Positions 24,826-33,479 of a stretch of DNA of 35,745 bases are shown piece by piece. Every line of letters begins with the position of its first letter. Positions within the stretch are counted from its first letter, which is position 1. The DNA comes from an uncultured Pelagibacteraceae bacterium (GTDB lineage Bacteria; Pseudomonadota; Alphaproteobacteria; Pelagibacterales; Pelagibacteraceae), in NCBI GenBank assembly GCA_902568975.1, contig CACFSO010000009.1, positions 1 through 35,745 of the forward strand. The letters run 5' to 3'. The position numbers and the translations under genes are program-made. The notes beneath the pieces were generated by a model. That model ran no database searches. It saw only the letters and a list, made by a program, of their open reading frames with translations, and had not been told where the DNA came from.

Positions 24826-25914
24826 TTATTTAATTATTGTTTTATCAATAATTTCATCCTCTAAATTAATATTAATTTTTTTATTTTCTTTATCATATAA
24901 ATTTAAAATAAAATTAAATACATTTTTTGCATAAAGACTCGAAGATGAAGTTGGAAGTTTGTTTAAAATATTTTTTTCTCCTATTACTTTAACTCCATTT
25001 TTTTCAACAATTTTATCTACTTCGGTAAATGCAACATTTCCTCCTTGTGCTGCTGCCAAATCATATATTACTGAGCCTGGTCTCATATTTTCCAACATTT
25101 TTTCTTTAATAATTAGTGGAGCTTTTTTTCCTGGAATCAAGGCTGTACAAATTACAATATCAATCTTTTTAAGTGTCTCACTCAATAGATCTTCCTGTTT
25201 TTTTTTAAATTCATTAGATGTCTCCTTTGCATACCCGCCCTCTGTCTCTAAATTTTCAGCTCCTTCTACAGTTAAAAATTTTCCACCTAAGCTTTCAACT
25301 TGCTCTTTTGAAGCCATTCTTACATCTGTTGCAAACACTATGGCCCCCATTCTTTTTGCGGTAGCTATTGCTTGCAATCCCGCAACTCCAGCACCAACTA
25401 CTAAAACTTTAGCTGCTGGAACCGTTCCTGCCGCTGTCATCATCATTGGTATAGCTTTTTCAAAAGTTGAAAACGACTCTACTACAGCCTTATATCCAGC
25501 TAAGTTAGCTTGAGAAGAAAGTATATCCATAGATTGTGCCCTTGTAATTCTTGGTAATAAGTCTAAAGAAAATAAGTTAATTTTTTTTTTTACTAATTCA
25601 TCAAGTTTTTTTTTATTTTCATATGGATTTAAAACACCAATAAAAATTTGATTTGGTTTTAAAAGAGAAATATTTTTATCATCAAATAAACTCATTTGAA
25701 CAATAATATCGGAATTTTGTATTATTTTCTTATCGTCGTTAAAAAATTTAACACCAAGTTCTTTATAATCTTTTTCTTCAAAACCTAAGTGTTTTCCATA
25801 ATCTTCACTTAATTGAATTTCAAATCCTAAATTAATATATTTTTTTGCTATTTCAGGAGTTATTGAAATTCTTTTCTCTAAATCTTTATTTTCAGATATT
25901 GATCCTATAATCAT
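24826..25914 (-). CDS. pntAA: NAD(P) transhydrogenase subunit alpha 1 PntAA
   Basis: Soluble NAD(H)-binding domain I of the transhydrogenase. The 362 residues resemble alanine dehydrogenase: EKRISITPEIAKKYINLGFE, the segment SQANLAGYKAVVESFSTF, the Rossmann motif VLVVGAGVAGLQAIATAKRM, FATDVR (NAD-specific Asp) and TALIPGKKAPLIIKEKML. PGSVIYDLAAAQGGN is the mobile-loop region. First pnt gene, 12 nt after rpmJ, so it may be read from the same transcript as rpmJ or 5S. Confidence 0.97.
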   Translation of the reverse strand: MIIGSISENKDLEKRISITPEIAKKYINLGFEIQLSEDYGKHLGFEEKDYKELGVKFFNDDKKIIQNSDIIVQMSLFDDKNISLLKPNQIFIGVLNPYENKKKLDELVKKKINLFSLDLLPRITRAQSMDILSSQANLAGYKAVVESFSTFEKAIPMMMTAAGTVPAAKVLVVGAGVAGLQAIATAKRMGAIVFATDVRMASKEQVESLGGKFLTVEGAENLETEGGYAKETSNEFKKKQEDLLSETLKKIDIVICTALIPGKKAPLIIKEKMLENMRPGSVIYDLAAAQGGNVAFTEVDKIVEKNGVKVIGEKNILNKLPTSSSSLYAKNVFNFILNLYDKENKKININLEDEIIDKTIIK

Positions 25915-25926
25915 AAAACTAAAGAT

Positions 25927-26052
25927 TTATTTTTGACGTGCTTTAAATTTTGGATTCTTTTTATTAATTATATATACTCTGCCTCTTCTTCTAACCATTT
26001 TAGAATTAAGGTCTCTTTTTTTCAGGGATTTTAAAGAACTTGCTATTTTCAT
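25927..26052 (-). CDS. rpmJ: Large-subunit ribosomal protein bL36 (cysteine-free type)
   Basis: A 41-residue [21 protein letters not shown], then [19 protein letters not shown] and ARQK. This is the alphaproteobacterial (YkgO-like) L36, which has no zinc-binding cysteines. The ATG lies only 20 nt from the 3' end of the 5S rRNA on the same strand, with no terminator and no Shine-Dalgarno between them; pntAA follows after 12 nt. Length and sequence leave little doubt about identity. Confidence 0.95.
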   Translation of the reverse strand: MKIASSLKSLKKRDLNSKMVRRRGRVYIINKKNPKFKARQK

Positions 26053-26072
26053 AATATTTATGTGAAGTATTA

Positions 26073-26188
26073 GCCTGGCAATGACCTACTCTTCCGTGTC
26101 TTAAGACAAAGTACCATCGGCGCAGAAGGGCTTAACTTCCGAGTTCGGAATGGGATCGGGTATTACACCTTCGCAATAATCACCAGGC
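26073..26188 (-). rRNA. rrf: 5S ribosomal RNA, separated from 16S-23S
   Basis: About 116 nt on the minus strand, with complementary ends GCCTGG (26183-26188) and CCAGGC (26073-26078). It contains the conserved CCCGATCCCATTCCGAACTC and GAAGTTAAGCCC loop-B/C segment and the CGCCGATGGTACT region. No 23S lies next to it: the upstream side is a polysaccharide island reaching the window edge. This is the arrangement known for SAR11, where the second hypervariable region separates 23S and 5S. Confidence 0.96.
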
Positions 26189-26204
26189 AAAAAGTCTTAT
26201 ATAT

Positions 26205-26244
26205 GAAAATGCTATTTTGTAAACTATGAAAATAGTACATTTTC
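26205..26244. repeat. Imperfect inverted repeat upstream of 5S rRNA
   Basis: Two nested arms pair: GAAAATG (26205-26211) with CATTTTC (26238-26244) and CTATTTT (26212-26218) with AAAATAG (26229-26235), with a 10-nt loop and a 2-nt bulge. No T-run directly follows on the minus strand, so it may be an RNA-processing stem rather than a terminator. TTTACA (within the loop side) and TATAAG with 16-bp spacing could form a minus-strand promoter for 5S. Confidence 0.5.
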
Positions 26245-26293
26245 TTAGGTAATATAAACTTTTTATTAATTTTTTTAATATTTGAATATTTTG

Positions 26294-27181
26294 CTATTTT
26301 TTTTGTTTAGAAATAAAATTTTTTATATAGTGAGATAATCTTATTTTACCATAAAATTTAACTACTTTATTATTAAAAGACATATTTGTTAAAGCCGAAG
26401 CATATCTTTCTCCTTCTCTAGGGGGTAAAAAAACTATTTTTGATTTAAACATATTTGCAACTTCCTTAATTGAATAAACTTCTTTGTGAGAAATGCCATA
26501 ATGTTTATTAGCGTTATGCTTCCAAGCATAATAACATACCTTGATTGTATCTTCGATATGAGTAAATCTTCTTGTCTGATTTCCAGGTTTAACAATAGTT
26601 AAAGGAATTTTTTTTTTATACTGATTTTCAAAAATGCCTATTACTGTGGCCATATTTCCAGTACATATTTGATTTGGACCATAAACATTATAAAAATAAA
26701 CAACTTCAAATTTAAAATTAAACCATTTTTTCAAATTTTCTAAAAGTTCCAAATTTTTTGATTTAGTAAAAGCGTAGGGAGAAAGATTGCTATCCTTTCC
26801 ATTATTTCCAAGACTTGCTGAGGTAGCTGAATAAACTAATTTTATTTTATTATCTAAACAAAATTTAAATACAGCTTTTGATCCAATTGAGTTAGATTCA
26901 AAGCACTCGTTAAACTTTTTAAAACTTTGATAAATCCTCGAAAATTCTCCAAAATGAAATACTGCATCTGTTTTATCTTTATAGCTTTTAAGAATATTTC
27001 CAATATTTTTAGTATCTCCTTTTAGATATTTTATTCTTTTATCATTAATATGATTTTTTTTATATCCAGATGAATAATTATCTAAACTAATAATTCTTTT
27101 CTTGGTTTTTTTTAGTAAAAAAGCAATTAAATTTGAACCTACAAATCCAGCACCACCAGTAACAACTAAAAAATTTTTCAT
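26294..27181 (-). CDS. NAD-dependent sugar epimerase/dehydratase
   Basis: Extended SDR acting on nucleotide sugars, of the UDP-glucose 4-epimerase kind. The 295 residues start VVTGGAGFVGSNLIAFLLKK (NAD-binding TGxxGFxG), then ISLDNYSSGYKKN, FHFGEFSRIYQSF, the catalytic Ser/Thr in SATSASLGNNG, and Tyr-Lys in SPYAFTKSK (YxxxK). Later come YFYNVYGPNQ and GNQTRRFTHIEDT. It is the island gene nearest 5S. The exact sugar cannot be assigned from sequence alone. Confidence 0.9.
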   Translation of the reverse strand: MKNFLVVTGGAGFVGSNLIAFLLKKTKKRIISLDNYSSGYKKNHINDKRIKYLKGDTKNIGNILKSYKDKTDAVFHFGEFSRIYQSFKKFNECFESNSIGSKAVFKFCLDNKIKLVYSATSASLGNNGKDSNLSPYAFTKSKNLELLENLKKWFNFKFEVVYFYNVYGPNQICTGNMATVIGIFENQYKKKIPLTIVKPGNQTRRFTHIEDTIKVCYYAWKHNANKHYGISHKEVYSIKEVANMFKSKIVFLPPREGERYASALTNMSFNNKVVKFYGKIRLSHYIKNFISKQKK

Positions 27182-27187
27182 TTTTAT

Positions 27188-28534
27188 CTACAATAATTTT
27201 CTTTTTATTTTCCTTGCAAAAAAATATATTTTTTTTCGGTTAATTAAATTTATTCTTATAAAATCCTCAGATTTTATTTTAAGAAAATCTAACCAAAAAT
27301 TTGAAGAATTCAATTTATAATATTTAAAATAGTTTGCTAATTCATTTTTAGAATATGAAAAACCATTATCTCCGTATTTAGCAACATAAGGTGTAAAATT
27401 TGGATATAAACTTTTTATATTAATAACTTGAATTTTCATAAAGTTCCCAATTAATAAATCATCGAAAATATTATTTTTTATAGCAGTAATTAAAGAATTT
27501 CTAGGAACAAAAAATCTTAGACCCTGTTTTTTATTTGAATATTTAATATTAAATTCAGATCCCCCAACTATAAATTGCAAAAATCCAAAATTTACTTTTA
27601 TATTTTCAAATTTATCAAAATAATTTTTGACCAAATCTTTATCCTCTTTATTTAATTGATCGCTATAATTATCTCCAAAATCTTCTGGTTTTTTAACTAT
27701 AATTTTTTTTTGAGGAGGGTTTATTTTTTTGTAATCTTTTTTTTTTACATCCCAACTTATAAAAGCTGGCAATAAATTTCCCTTTGAAATATCAAAACCC
27801 TCAGTATGTTTTTCTAAAGGCGTAACGAATTTATTCATTTTTACTGAATCTTCCCTTGAATATGCATGCAAAGAAGAAAATGGTAAACAATAATTGCAAT
27901 TCCATTTTTTCAGTAAATAATTGTAAGTAACACCGCAAGGATCTTGATCTGCTGCAATAGGATTAATAAAATTATCATTTTCATCATATAAGTTAATCAT
28001 ATCTGCATCTCCCCAACTATTAAGATTAAATAAAAATTTATTTTCATAATTTGATAATATTTTTTTTATTGTAGATGACCATCCAAATGCTTGCCCATCG
28101 TTTAGATTTAAAAGAACATTTTTTTCATCAATATGAACTAATAAACATGAATCTTGATTCCAGTCTGCAAAAGTTTTAATTTTAATATTTTTACTTATTG
28201 AAAACCATTCATTGCTTTTCAATTTAATACAACTCAGTCTTTTTGATAAATCGTTAAATATTCTTTCACCATAATGATCTGCAATTAAAATAGTTTTGTC
28301 TGAAAATATTTCTATAGAACCTGGATCTATATGATCAGGATGTCCATGGGAAAGCCAAACATATTTACATTTCTTTATATTATCCAGTTGTTCTTCTGGA
28401 ATCTCATACCTGTGGTCCCAACTTCCAAAATACGGTTTCCCTATAATCCATGGATCTGTTGTTAAGATGGGACTCTCATCAAAAACCGTTAGGGTTGCAT
28501 TGCCGATTGTTTCAAATCCAAGCATAAAATTCAA
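27188..28534 (-). CDS. MBL-fold metallo-hydrolase in surface-glycan island
   Basis: 448 residues with an N-terminal metallo-beta-lactamase fold domain: LTTDPWIIGKPYFGSWDHR (25-42) and the metal motif LSHGHPDHIDPG (61-72; His63, His65, Asp67, His68), then ADHYGERIF and the later DADMIN. The C-terminal about 170 residues (GFLQFIVGGSEFNIKYSNKK, ending in a very basic tail) are not recognised. The layout resembles the UlaG/CMP-sialic-acid-hydroxylase-like MBL proteins seen in nonulosonate and capsule loci. Substrate unknown. It lies 6 nt upstream of the epimerase gene. Confidence 0.82.
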   Translation of the reverse strand: MNFMLGFETIGNATLTVFDESPILTTDPWIIGKPYFGSWDHRYEIPEEQLDNIKKCKYVWLSHGHPDHIDPGSIEIFSDKTILIADHYGERIFNDLSKRLSCIKLKSNEWFSISKNIKIKTFADWNQDSCLLVHIDEKNVLLNLNDGQAFGWSSTIKKILSNYENKFLFNLNSWGDADMINLYDENDNFINPIAADQDPCGVTYNYLLKKWNCNYCLPFSSLHAYSREDSVKMNKFVTPLEKHTEGFDISKGNLLPAFISWDVKKKDYKKINPPQKKIIVKKPEDFGDNYSDQLNKEDKDLVKNYFDKFENIKVNFGFLQFIVGGSEFNIKYSNKKQGLRFFVPRNSLITAIKNNIFDDLLIGNFMKIQVINIKSLYPNFTPYVAKYGDNGFSYSKNELANYFKYYKLNSSNFWLDFLKIKSEDFIRINLINRKKIYFFARKIKRKLL

Positions 28535-28611
28535 ATTTTGTAAAAATTACCTATGGTGTTTGTTAATCATTTTATCAAAATTTTCGATAGTATTATTTTT
28601 AATATTTCAAT

Positions 28612-29280
28612 TTAATATAAACCACCATTAATATTTATATTTTCACCATGTATATTTTTTGAATTAAATAACAAATATTCAATTATATCGGCAACTTCTT
28701 TGGATGAAGTAAATTGTTTAGTTGGCGTTAAAAATTTCTTCTTTAGTAAAACATTTTTATCTTTTCTTATTGTTGTCATCTTTGAGTCCTTAATAATTCC
28801 AGGAGATACTAAATTTAATCTAGAGCTTTTTTGCATTTTTCTTGATATAGATTTTGCAACTAAGTCTAAACCTGCCTTTGTTGCAGCATATAAATTATCA
28901 TAAGAACCAAGCTTCCCACTAATTGAAGATATTAAAACAGTATTAAGATTTTTACTATTTTCAAGTTCTTCTAGAATTAATATATTACTTACTAGATTGA
29001 CAAATATTGTTTTTTTGATGTTATCTAAAGAGTATTTTTTTAATTTTTTTCCTACTAAAGTTCCATGACACAATAGTAAATAATTCGGTTTTATTTTTTT
29101 AATAAATTTAACAAAATTAGATATTCCATCTAAATTTGAAAAATCTACTCTCAAATCTGACTTAATACCTCTACCACATTTAAAAATTTTCAATTTTTTT
29201 TTTTTTAATTTTTTTATTAAAATTGAACTAATCTTGGATGTAAATCCAGTTATAACAATTTTTTCTCTATATTTTTCCAT
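28612..29280 (-). CDS. Short-chain dehydrogenase/reductase
   Basis: Classical-type SDR of 222 residues. The cofactor loop is degenerate at the N-terminus (VITGFTSKISSILIKKLKKK, lacking the second and third glycines). The rest is regular: LLLCHGTLVG (usual NNAG replaced), VLISSISGKLGSYDNLYAAT carrying the catalytic Ser and Tyr, AATKAGLDL with the Lys (YxxxK), and LNLVSPGIIKD. The C-terminus ends in GENININGGLY, the usual SDR end. Redox step on a sugar or acyl intermediate is likely; the substrate is unknown. It overlaps the upstream FAD enzyme by 31 nt. Confidence 0.87.
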   Translation of the reverse strand: MEKYREKIVITGFTSKISSILIKKLKKKKLKIFKCGRGIKSDLRVDFSNLDGISNFVKFIKKIKPNYLLLCHGTLVGKKLKKYSLDNIKKTIFVNLVSNILILEELENSKNLNTVLISSISGKLGSYDNLYAATKAGLDLVAKSISRKMQKSSRLNLVSPGIIKDSKMTTIRKDKNVLLKKKFLTPTKQFTSSKEVADIIEYLLFNSKNIHGENININGGLY

Positions 29281-30296
29281 AAGATTGGTGCCGCATCAAG
29301 TTTGCCACAAAGTACTGAGAACAACTTCTTTTTTTTAATGAAGTTGGCAGTTCTCTTAGATCCTTTATCATTTAATATTTTTACTTTCGGAGCAACGCTA
29401 ATTTTTTTAATTTTTAATTTATTAGGTATAATAAGAAACCTGTTAGCATCTTCAATTATTTTTTTTCCTCTTATTTTATAAGAACCAGATTTTTGAAATT
29501 TTATGAGATTTTCTAAACTCTTGGTCTTATAAATTGGAGTATATTTGACACTTGAAAGCGATAAGATACGATTATTTAAAGGATATGCGGATATATAGTT
29601 TCCATCCATTATTGTTATTGCAAGATCTTTTGACAAAAAATTTTTTACATAGGCCATTGCTGATAGTTCATATTTTATATTGAAGCCTTTCTTTAATCCT
29701 AAATTTGGGTTTACAAAAGTTGTGTTAAAAATTAAATCAAATTTCTTTTTTTGTTTGTTGTCAAAGAAAATGGTTCCATTTGGATCTAAATTAACAACTT
29801 TTTTTCTTTTGATAATTTTTATATTTTTTAAATATTTTTTTTTAATATCCTTATATAATTTATTTAAATCTATAACTCCTTCTCCGGTTAAAATAGCTCC
29901 TTCGATTAACTTTGGATTAATAAAATATTTATCAAATTGATTTCTCTCTAAATTTTTGAATGGTATTTTGTATTTGATAAAAATTTTAGTGTATTTTTTG
30001 AAATTAATTTTACTTTTTTTATGAATCGCATAAATATTTTTTTTAGGAAAATAAATATATTTTTTAAATTCTTTAATAAATTTTTTTGAACCAACTAAAG
30101 TTTGTTTTATAGTCATCGGTGATCTTGGATAATGAAAACCATAGTGTAGTCTGTATTGATTATTTATTGCTGACTCCAATAGAATATCATTATTTTTTTC
30201 AAATATTGTGACTTCACTATTAGGATATTTTTTTTTTATTTTGATGGCAAAATAACACCCATAAAATCCACCACCTATTATACAAATTTTCATCAA
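29250..30296 (-). CDS. FAD-dependent oxidoreductase (DAO-like)
   Basis: 348 residues with an N-terminal FAD-binding Rossmann motif ICIIGGGFYGCYFAIKIKKK (GxGxxG) and EVTIFEKNNDIL, the acidic ribose ligand (Glu). The segment NNQYRLHYGFHYPRSPMTIK is typical of DAO-like proteins in glycan loci. The C-terminus ends ...SVLCGKLDAAPILWKNIEKK. Possible roles are oxidation of a sugar or of an amino-sugar intermediate. The stop lies inside the next gene (31-nt overlap with the SDR), which suggests the pair is expressed together. Confidence 0.85.
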   Translation of the reverse strand: MMKICIIGGGFYGCYFAIKIKKKYPNSEVTIFEKNNDILLESAINNQYRLHYGFHYPRSPMTIKQTLVGSKKFIKEFKKYIYFPKKNIYAIHKKSKINFKKYTKIFIKYKIPFKNLERNQFDKYFINPKLIEGAILTGEGVIDLNKLYKDIKKKYLKNIKIIKRKKVVNLDPNGTIFFDNKQKKKFDLIFNTTFVNPNLGLKKGFNIKYELSAMAYVKNFLSKDLAITIMDGNYISAYPLNNRILSLSSVKYTPIYKTKSLENLIKFQKSGSYKIRGKKIIEDANRFLIIPNKLKIKKISVAPKVKILNDKGSKRTANFIKKKKLFSVLCGKLDAAPILWKNIEKKLL

Positions 30297-30334
30297 AGTT
30301 TGATTTAAAAAATTAAATATTAATTTTAATACGA

Positions 30335-31370
30335 TTACCTAAATTCTTTATAACAGTTTTTACAAAAATCCTCTAAATTATTTTCATTTATATTTTTTCT
30401 AAAATTTTGGTATTTTTTAGAATTCCAAATAGTTAAAAAATCATCATCATTTATATCTCCCATATTTACTACTTTATCATCTGCAATTAAACAACATGGC
30501 ACAACCTTTCCACCTGCAGAGAAGTATGGGGTTTCGTAAGGGTAACTACATTTTTTTTTAAAACTTAAAAGATTTTCTTCTGTAATATTTATAGGAAAAT
30601 TTTTCTTTGCGAACTCATTGATTGTTCCTTGTAAAGTTTTTTTTATTTCATCTAAATTAACATTTTTATCTTTATTAATTAATTCCCATTCTTTTTTACC
30701 CCATCCGGTGAGTTGAATTTGAAATTCTAGTTTATCAAAACCTAAATCATAGCAAAGATTAGCTATATCTAAAATTTCATGAAAGTTATCTTTTTGTATT
30801 AAAGTCAATGCTCTCAATTGAGGTCTCTTTTTATTTAATTTAAGTTTTGAAATTAAATTTTTTACATTTTCTTTTACAACATTAAAATTTGATTTAATTC
30901 TAATTTTTTCAAAAGTTTCGCTAGTAGCACCATCCATGCTTATGGAAATTATTGATAATAAAGATGAAGAAAGTTTCTCTATTTTGTCTTGATTTATTAA
31001 GCTTCCATTTGAAATTAATTCTACAGCTATTCCATACTTATTTGCATAATTTATCATTTCAAAAATATTTTTATTAACAAATGGCTCTCCCATTCCTTGA
31101 AGCTTAATATTTATAAGTTGCTTATTTTGATCAATTATTTTTTTTAAATACATCCATTTTCATGTTTTTGGTAATGTATCCAGGTGAAGAAACCGCACAC
31201 ATTGTACATCTAAAATTACATCCTGTCGTAGGCTCTATATCCATTTTCAAAGGAAGGTATGCTAATTTAGTAAAGGAAAATTTTCTTGATATAAAATATT
31301 TAAAAATATTATATATTTTATATTTTAAATATTTTATTTCAGATCTTAAAATAATTTCTCTCAGTCTCAT
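30335..31370 (-). pseudogene. Radical SAM/SPASM protein, interrupted by a +1 frameshift in an A8 run
   Basis: N-terminal frame from ATG 31370 (Shine-Dalgarno GGAG 8 nt upstream): MRLREIILRSEIKYL..., then MDIEPTTGCNFRCTMC with the CxxxCxxC [4Fe-4S] motif that binds S-adenosylmethionine. The frame stops at about 31131 just after VFKKNN. The C-terminal frame (stop at 30335) continues with KLQGMGEPFVN, ELISNGSL, SISMDGATSETF, and a SPASM-like tail with CSYP, KVVPCCLIADD and FCKNCYKEF. Removing one A from the eight-A run (31137-31144) joins them as MDVFKKIIDQNKQL with nothing lost. The rejoined length is about 345. It may be a read error, a new mutation or a slippage-rescued gene. Substrate unknown. 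Confidence 0.85.
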
Positions 31371-32448
31371 TAGAAATACTCCGTGCAACTTGCAAATATT
31401 GATTAAAAAAATTTCTCAAATCAATTTTATTTTCAACTTTTTTTTTAAGTTTTTTTGCCAAATAAAATGATTCTTTATTCAAAAAATTTTCTAAAATCGC
31501 CTTTTTTATATTTTTTTCATCATTACTAACTAATCTACAATATTTACTTATCTTTAATGAATCAATTAAATTTATATTTCCGTCTACCTTTGATAAAATT
31601 AGAGGTATCTCTGATGAGATTGCTTGTAAAATTGATGTGCTAGTTGTCTCATCTTTGCTTAAATGAGCATAAATACTTAAACCGTTAAACCATTTGACTA
31701 TTTTTCTCTCATTTAAATTTCCCACAAAATGAATTTGGGAATTTTTTTCATATTTTTTTTTGTACTTTAAATAATTGGGTCCTTCACCTGCAAGGGACAA
31801 TATTACCTTTTTTTTTTTAAAATAATTTCTGTTTTTTTCAAATATTTTTAATAATATTATTTGCAATTTATCATCAACAAATCTTGCAGCCATTCCAACC
31901 TTGAAGAAATTTTTTACAAAAAATTTATCATTTTTAAATTTTTTAGTATCTATGGCATTTAAAATAACTTTAAATTTTTTTTTTAAAAAATTTAATAATT
32001 TAAATATAAAATGGTTTTTTTTTCTATAAGAAACAAATATAATGTAATCACTTAATATCCAATTAAATAAAGTTTTAATCCAATTTTTTATACCTCGTGT
32101 TTTATCTGGAGAATGATCAACATATATAAATTTTTTTTTATTTAATAATTTATATATATAAGTTGGAAAAACAGAATTTGAGTGATTAATTATAACATTT
32201 GGTTTAACTTTTGTAATATAGTTTAAAACTTTTAAAGTAGTACTAAATGGAAATGTTAATTTATAAAAAATAAAATTAATTTTTTTTTTTAAACATTTAT
32301 CTTTATATTGTTTTAAAATTTCTTCATTCCCATTAAATAAAAAGTAATTTTCAACTTTTAATTTTATATACTTTTGACTATCCACTAAAGAAAAAGCAAC
32401 TGTGCTTGTTCCTCCTAGACCTGGATGAAGTATTTGTAAAATTTTCAT
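31339..32448 (-). CDS. Family-4-type glycosyltransferase
   Basis: GT-B fold transferase of 369 residues. The N-terminus MKILQILHPGLGGTSTVAFS has the acceptor-side glycine-rich loop. IINHSNSVFPTYIYKLL and FIYVDHSPDKTRGIKNW follow, then VILNAIDTKKF, LSLAGEGPNYLKYKKKYEKN and the donor-binding end, where YAHLSKDETTSTSILQAISS carries the EX7E-like motif. Very rich in Lys, Asn, Ile and Phe, as are its neighbours. Donor and acceptor unknown. It overlaps the radical SAM gene by 32 nt and lies 5 nt after the WecA-like gene. Confidence 0.9.
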   Translation of the reverse strand: MKILQILHPGLGGTSTVAFSLVDSQKYIKLKVENYFLFNGNEEILKQYKDKCLKKKINFIFYKLTFPFSTTLKVLNYITKVKPNVIINHSNSVFPTYIYKLLNKKKFIYVDHSPDKTRGIKNWIKTLFNWILSDYIIFVSYRKKNHFIFKLLNFLKKKFKVILNAIDTKKFKNDKFFVKNFFKVGMAARFVDDKLQIILLKIFEKNRNYFKKKKVILSLAGEGPNYLKYKKKYEKNSQIHFVGNLNERKIVKWFNGLSIYAHLSKDETTSTSILQAISSEIPLILSKVDGNINLIDSLKISKYCRLVSNDEKNIKKAILENFLNKESFYLAKKLKKKVENKIDLRNFFNQYLQVARSISNETERNYFKI

Positions 32449-32453
32449 ACTAT

Positions 32454-33479
32454 TTATTTGGATACTTTCCTTTTAACTCTGCTCTCCAAATAAATAAAAA
32501 AAATAAAGTATAATATTGTTACAAAATATAAATTTAAATATGGAGGCAAAATACTTGTATAAGTTAATATAAATATAAATGTATAAATTATTAAAATTGT
32601 TATAATTGTTTTATTATACCCAATTGCTGATACTAAAAGGTGATGAATGTGCCTCTTGTCTGGAGTAAAAATATGTTTACCTTTAATTATTCTTGCTAAA
32701 AATAATCTTAAAGCATCAAGTGCTGGAAATAATATGAAGCATATAAAATTTTCTAGGTATGTAACATTTAGTAAATTATAGTCTTTTAAAAATATATAAC
32801 CTACTGATAATGCTAGAATCAAAGAGCCAGAATCGCCCAAGAAAGTTTTCCCCTGAAAATTAAGATATGAAAAAAAAATAAGGCTAATTAAAAGAGTATA
32901 TAAAAATATATTATAAGAGTTGTTAATTAATAAAAATAAAATAATAAAAAAATATACTATAGAAGATTGTAAATTTATTCCGTCAAACATATTCATTATA
33001 TTTATTAGAAATAAGAAACAGATAACCGTGAAAAAAGTTGAAGATCTATTTAGGTTTAAATCATCAATAAAAAGAAAATCTAATTTTTTTACTGGTAAAC
33101 TTGGATCGTAATAAACTAAAAAAAACAAAATTAGGAATTGGAAGACTAGTTTTTTATTAGAAGAAAGAGGATATTTATCATCATACAAACCTAAAAAGAA
33201 AAATAAATTAAAGGTTAATAGTGTTGCAAAATATTGCTTGTTAGAAAAAATTCCAAATAAACCGTGAGTTTCGGGCTCTCCTAATAATAACAATAATATA
33301 AAAAAAATTAATATATTGCTGAAAATAATTGTACCACCAAATAAAGGTGTGGGTTTTAAATGTATTTTTCTGTGATTAGGATAGTCATATATATTCAATT
33401 TTTCAGTAAAATATTTAAATTTAAATATTAAAAAAAAGTTAAGCAAAAATAAACTTAAAAAATAAATTTCATATGTCAT
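32454..33479 (-). CDS. WecA/MraY-family undecaprenyl-phosphate sugar-1-phosphate transferase
   Basis: Initiates glycan synthesis by moving a sugar-1-phosphate (often GlcNAc-1-P) onto undecaprenyl phosphate in the inner membrane. The 341 residues have about ten membrane helices. Key motifs: HLKPTPLFGGT (40-50), GLYDDKYP with Asp100-Asp101, NIMNMFDGIN (160-169, Asp166), KTFLGDSGSLILAL (211-224) and PDKRHIHHLL (273-282), the cytoplasmic loop histidines. The combination places it in the WecA/TagO branch. It overlaps the upstream fusion gene by 4 nt. It marks the island as undecaprenyl-linked polysaccharide synthesis. Confidence 0.93.
   Translation of the reverse strand: MTYEIYFLSLFLLNFFLIFKFKYFTEKLNIYDYPNHRKIHLKPTPLFGGTIIFSNILIFFILLLLLGEPETHGLFGIFSNKQYFATLLTFNLFFFLGLYDDKYPLSSNKKLVFQFLILFFLVYYDPSLPVKKLDFLFIDDLNLNRSSTFFTVICFLFLINIMNMFDGINLQSSIVYFFIILFLLINNSYNIFLYTLLISLIFFSYLNFQGKTFLGDSGSLILALSVGYIFLKDYNLLNVTYLENFICFILFPALDALRLFLARIIKGKHIFTPDKRHIHHLLVSAIGYNKTIITILIIYTFIFILTYTSILPPYLNLYFVTILYFIFFIYLESRVKRKVSK

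Noticed and set aside
24959..25513. Long plus-strand ORF opposite pntAA (184 codons)
   Set aside because: A shadow of the strongly conserved pntAA frame; no recognisable motifs and no neighbours on that strand.
28535..28611. Possible small gene or RNA between the SDR and MBL genes
   Set aside because: The 77 nt are AT-rich with no open frame of note and no stable hairpin.
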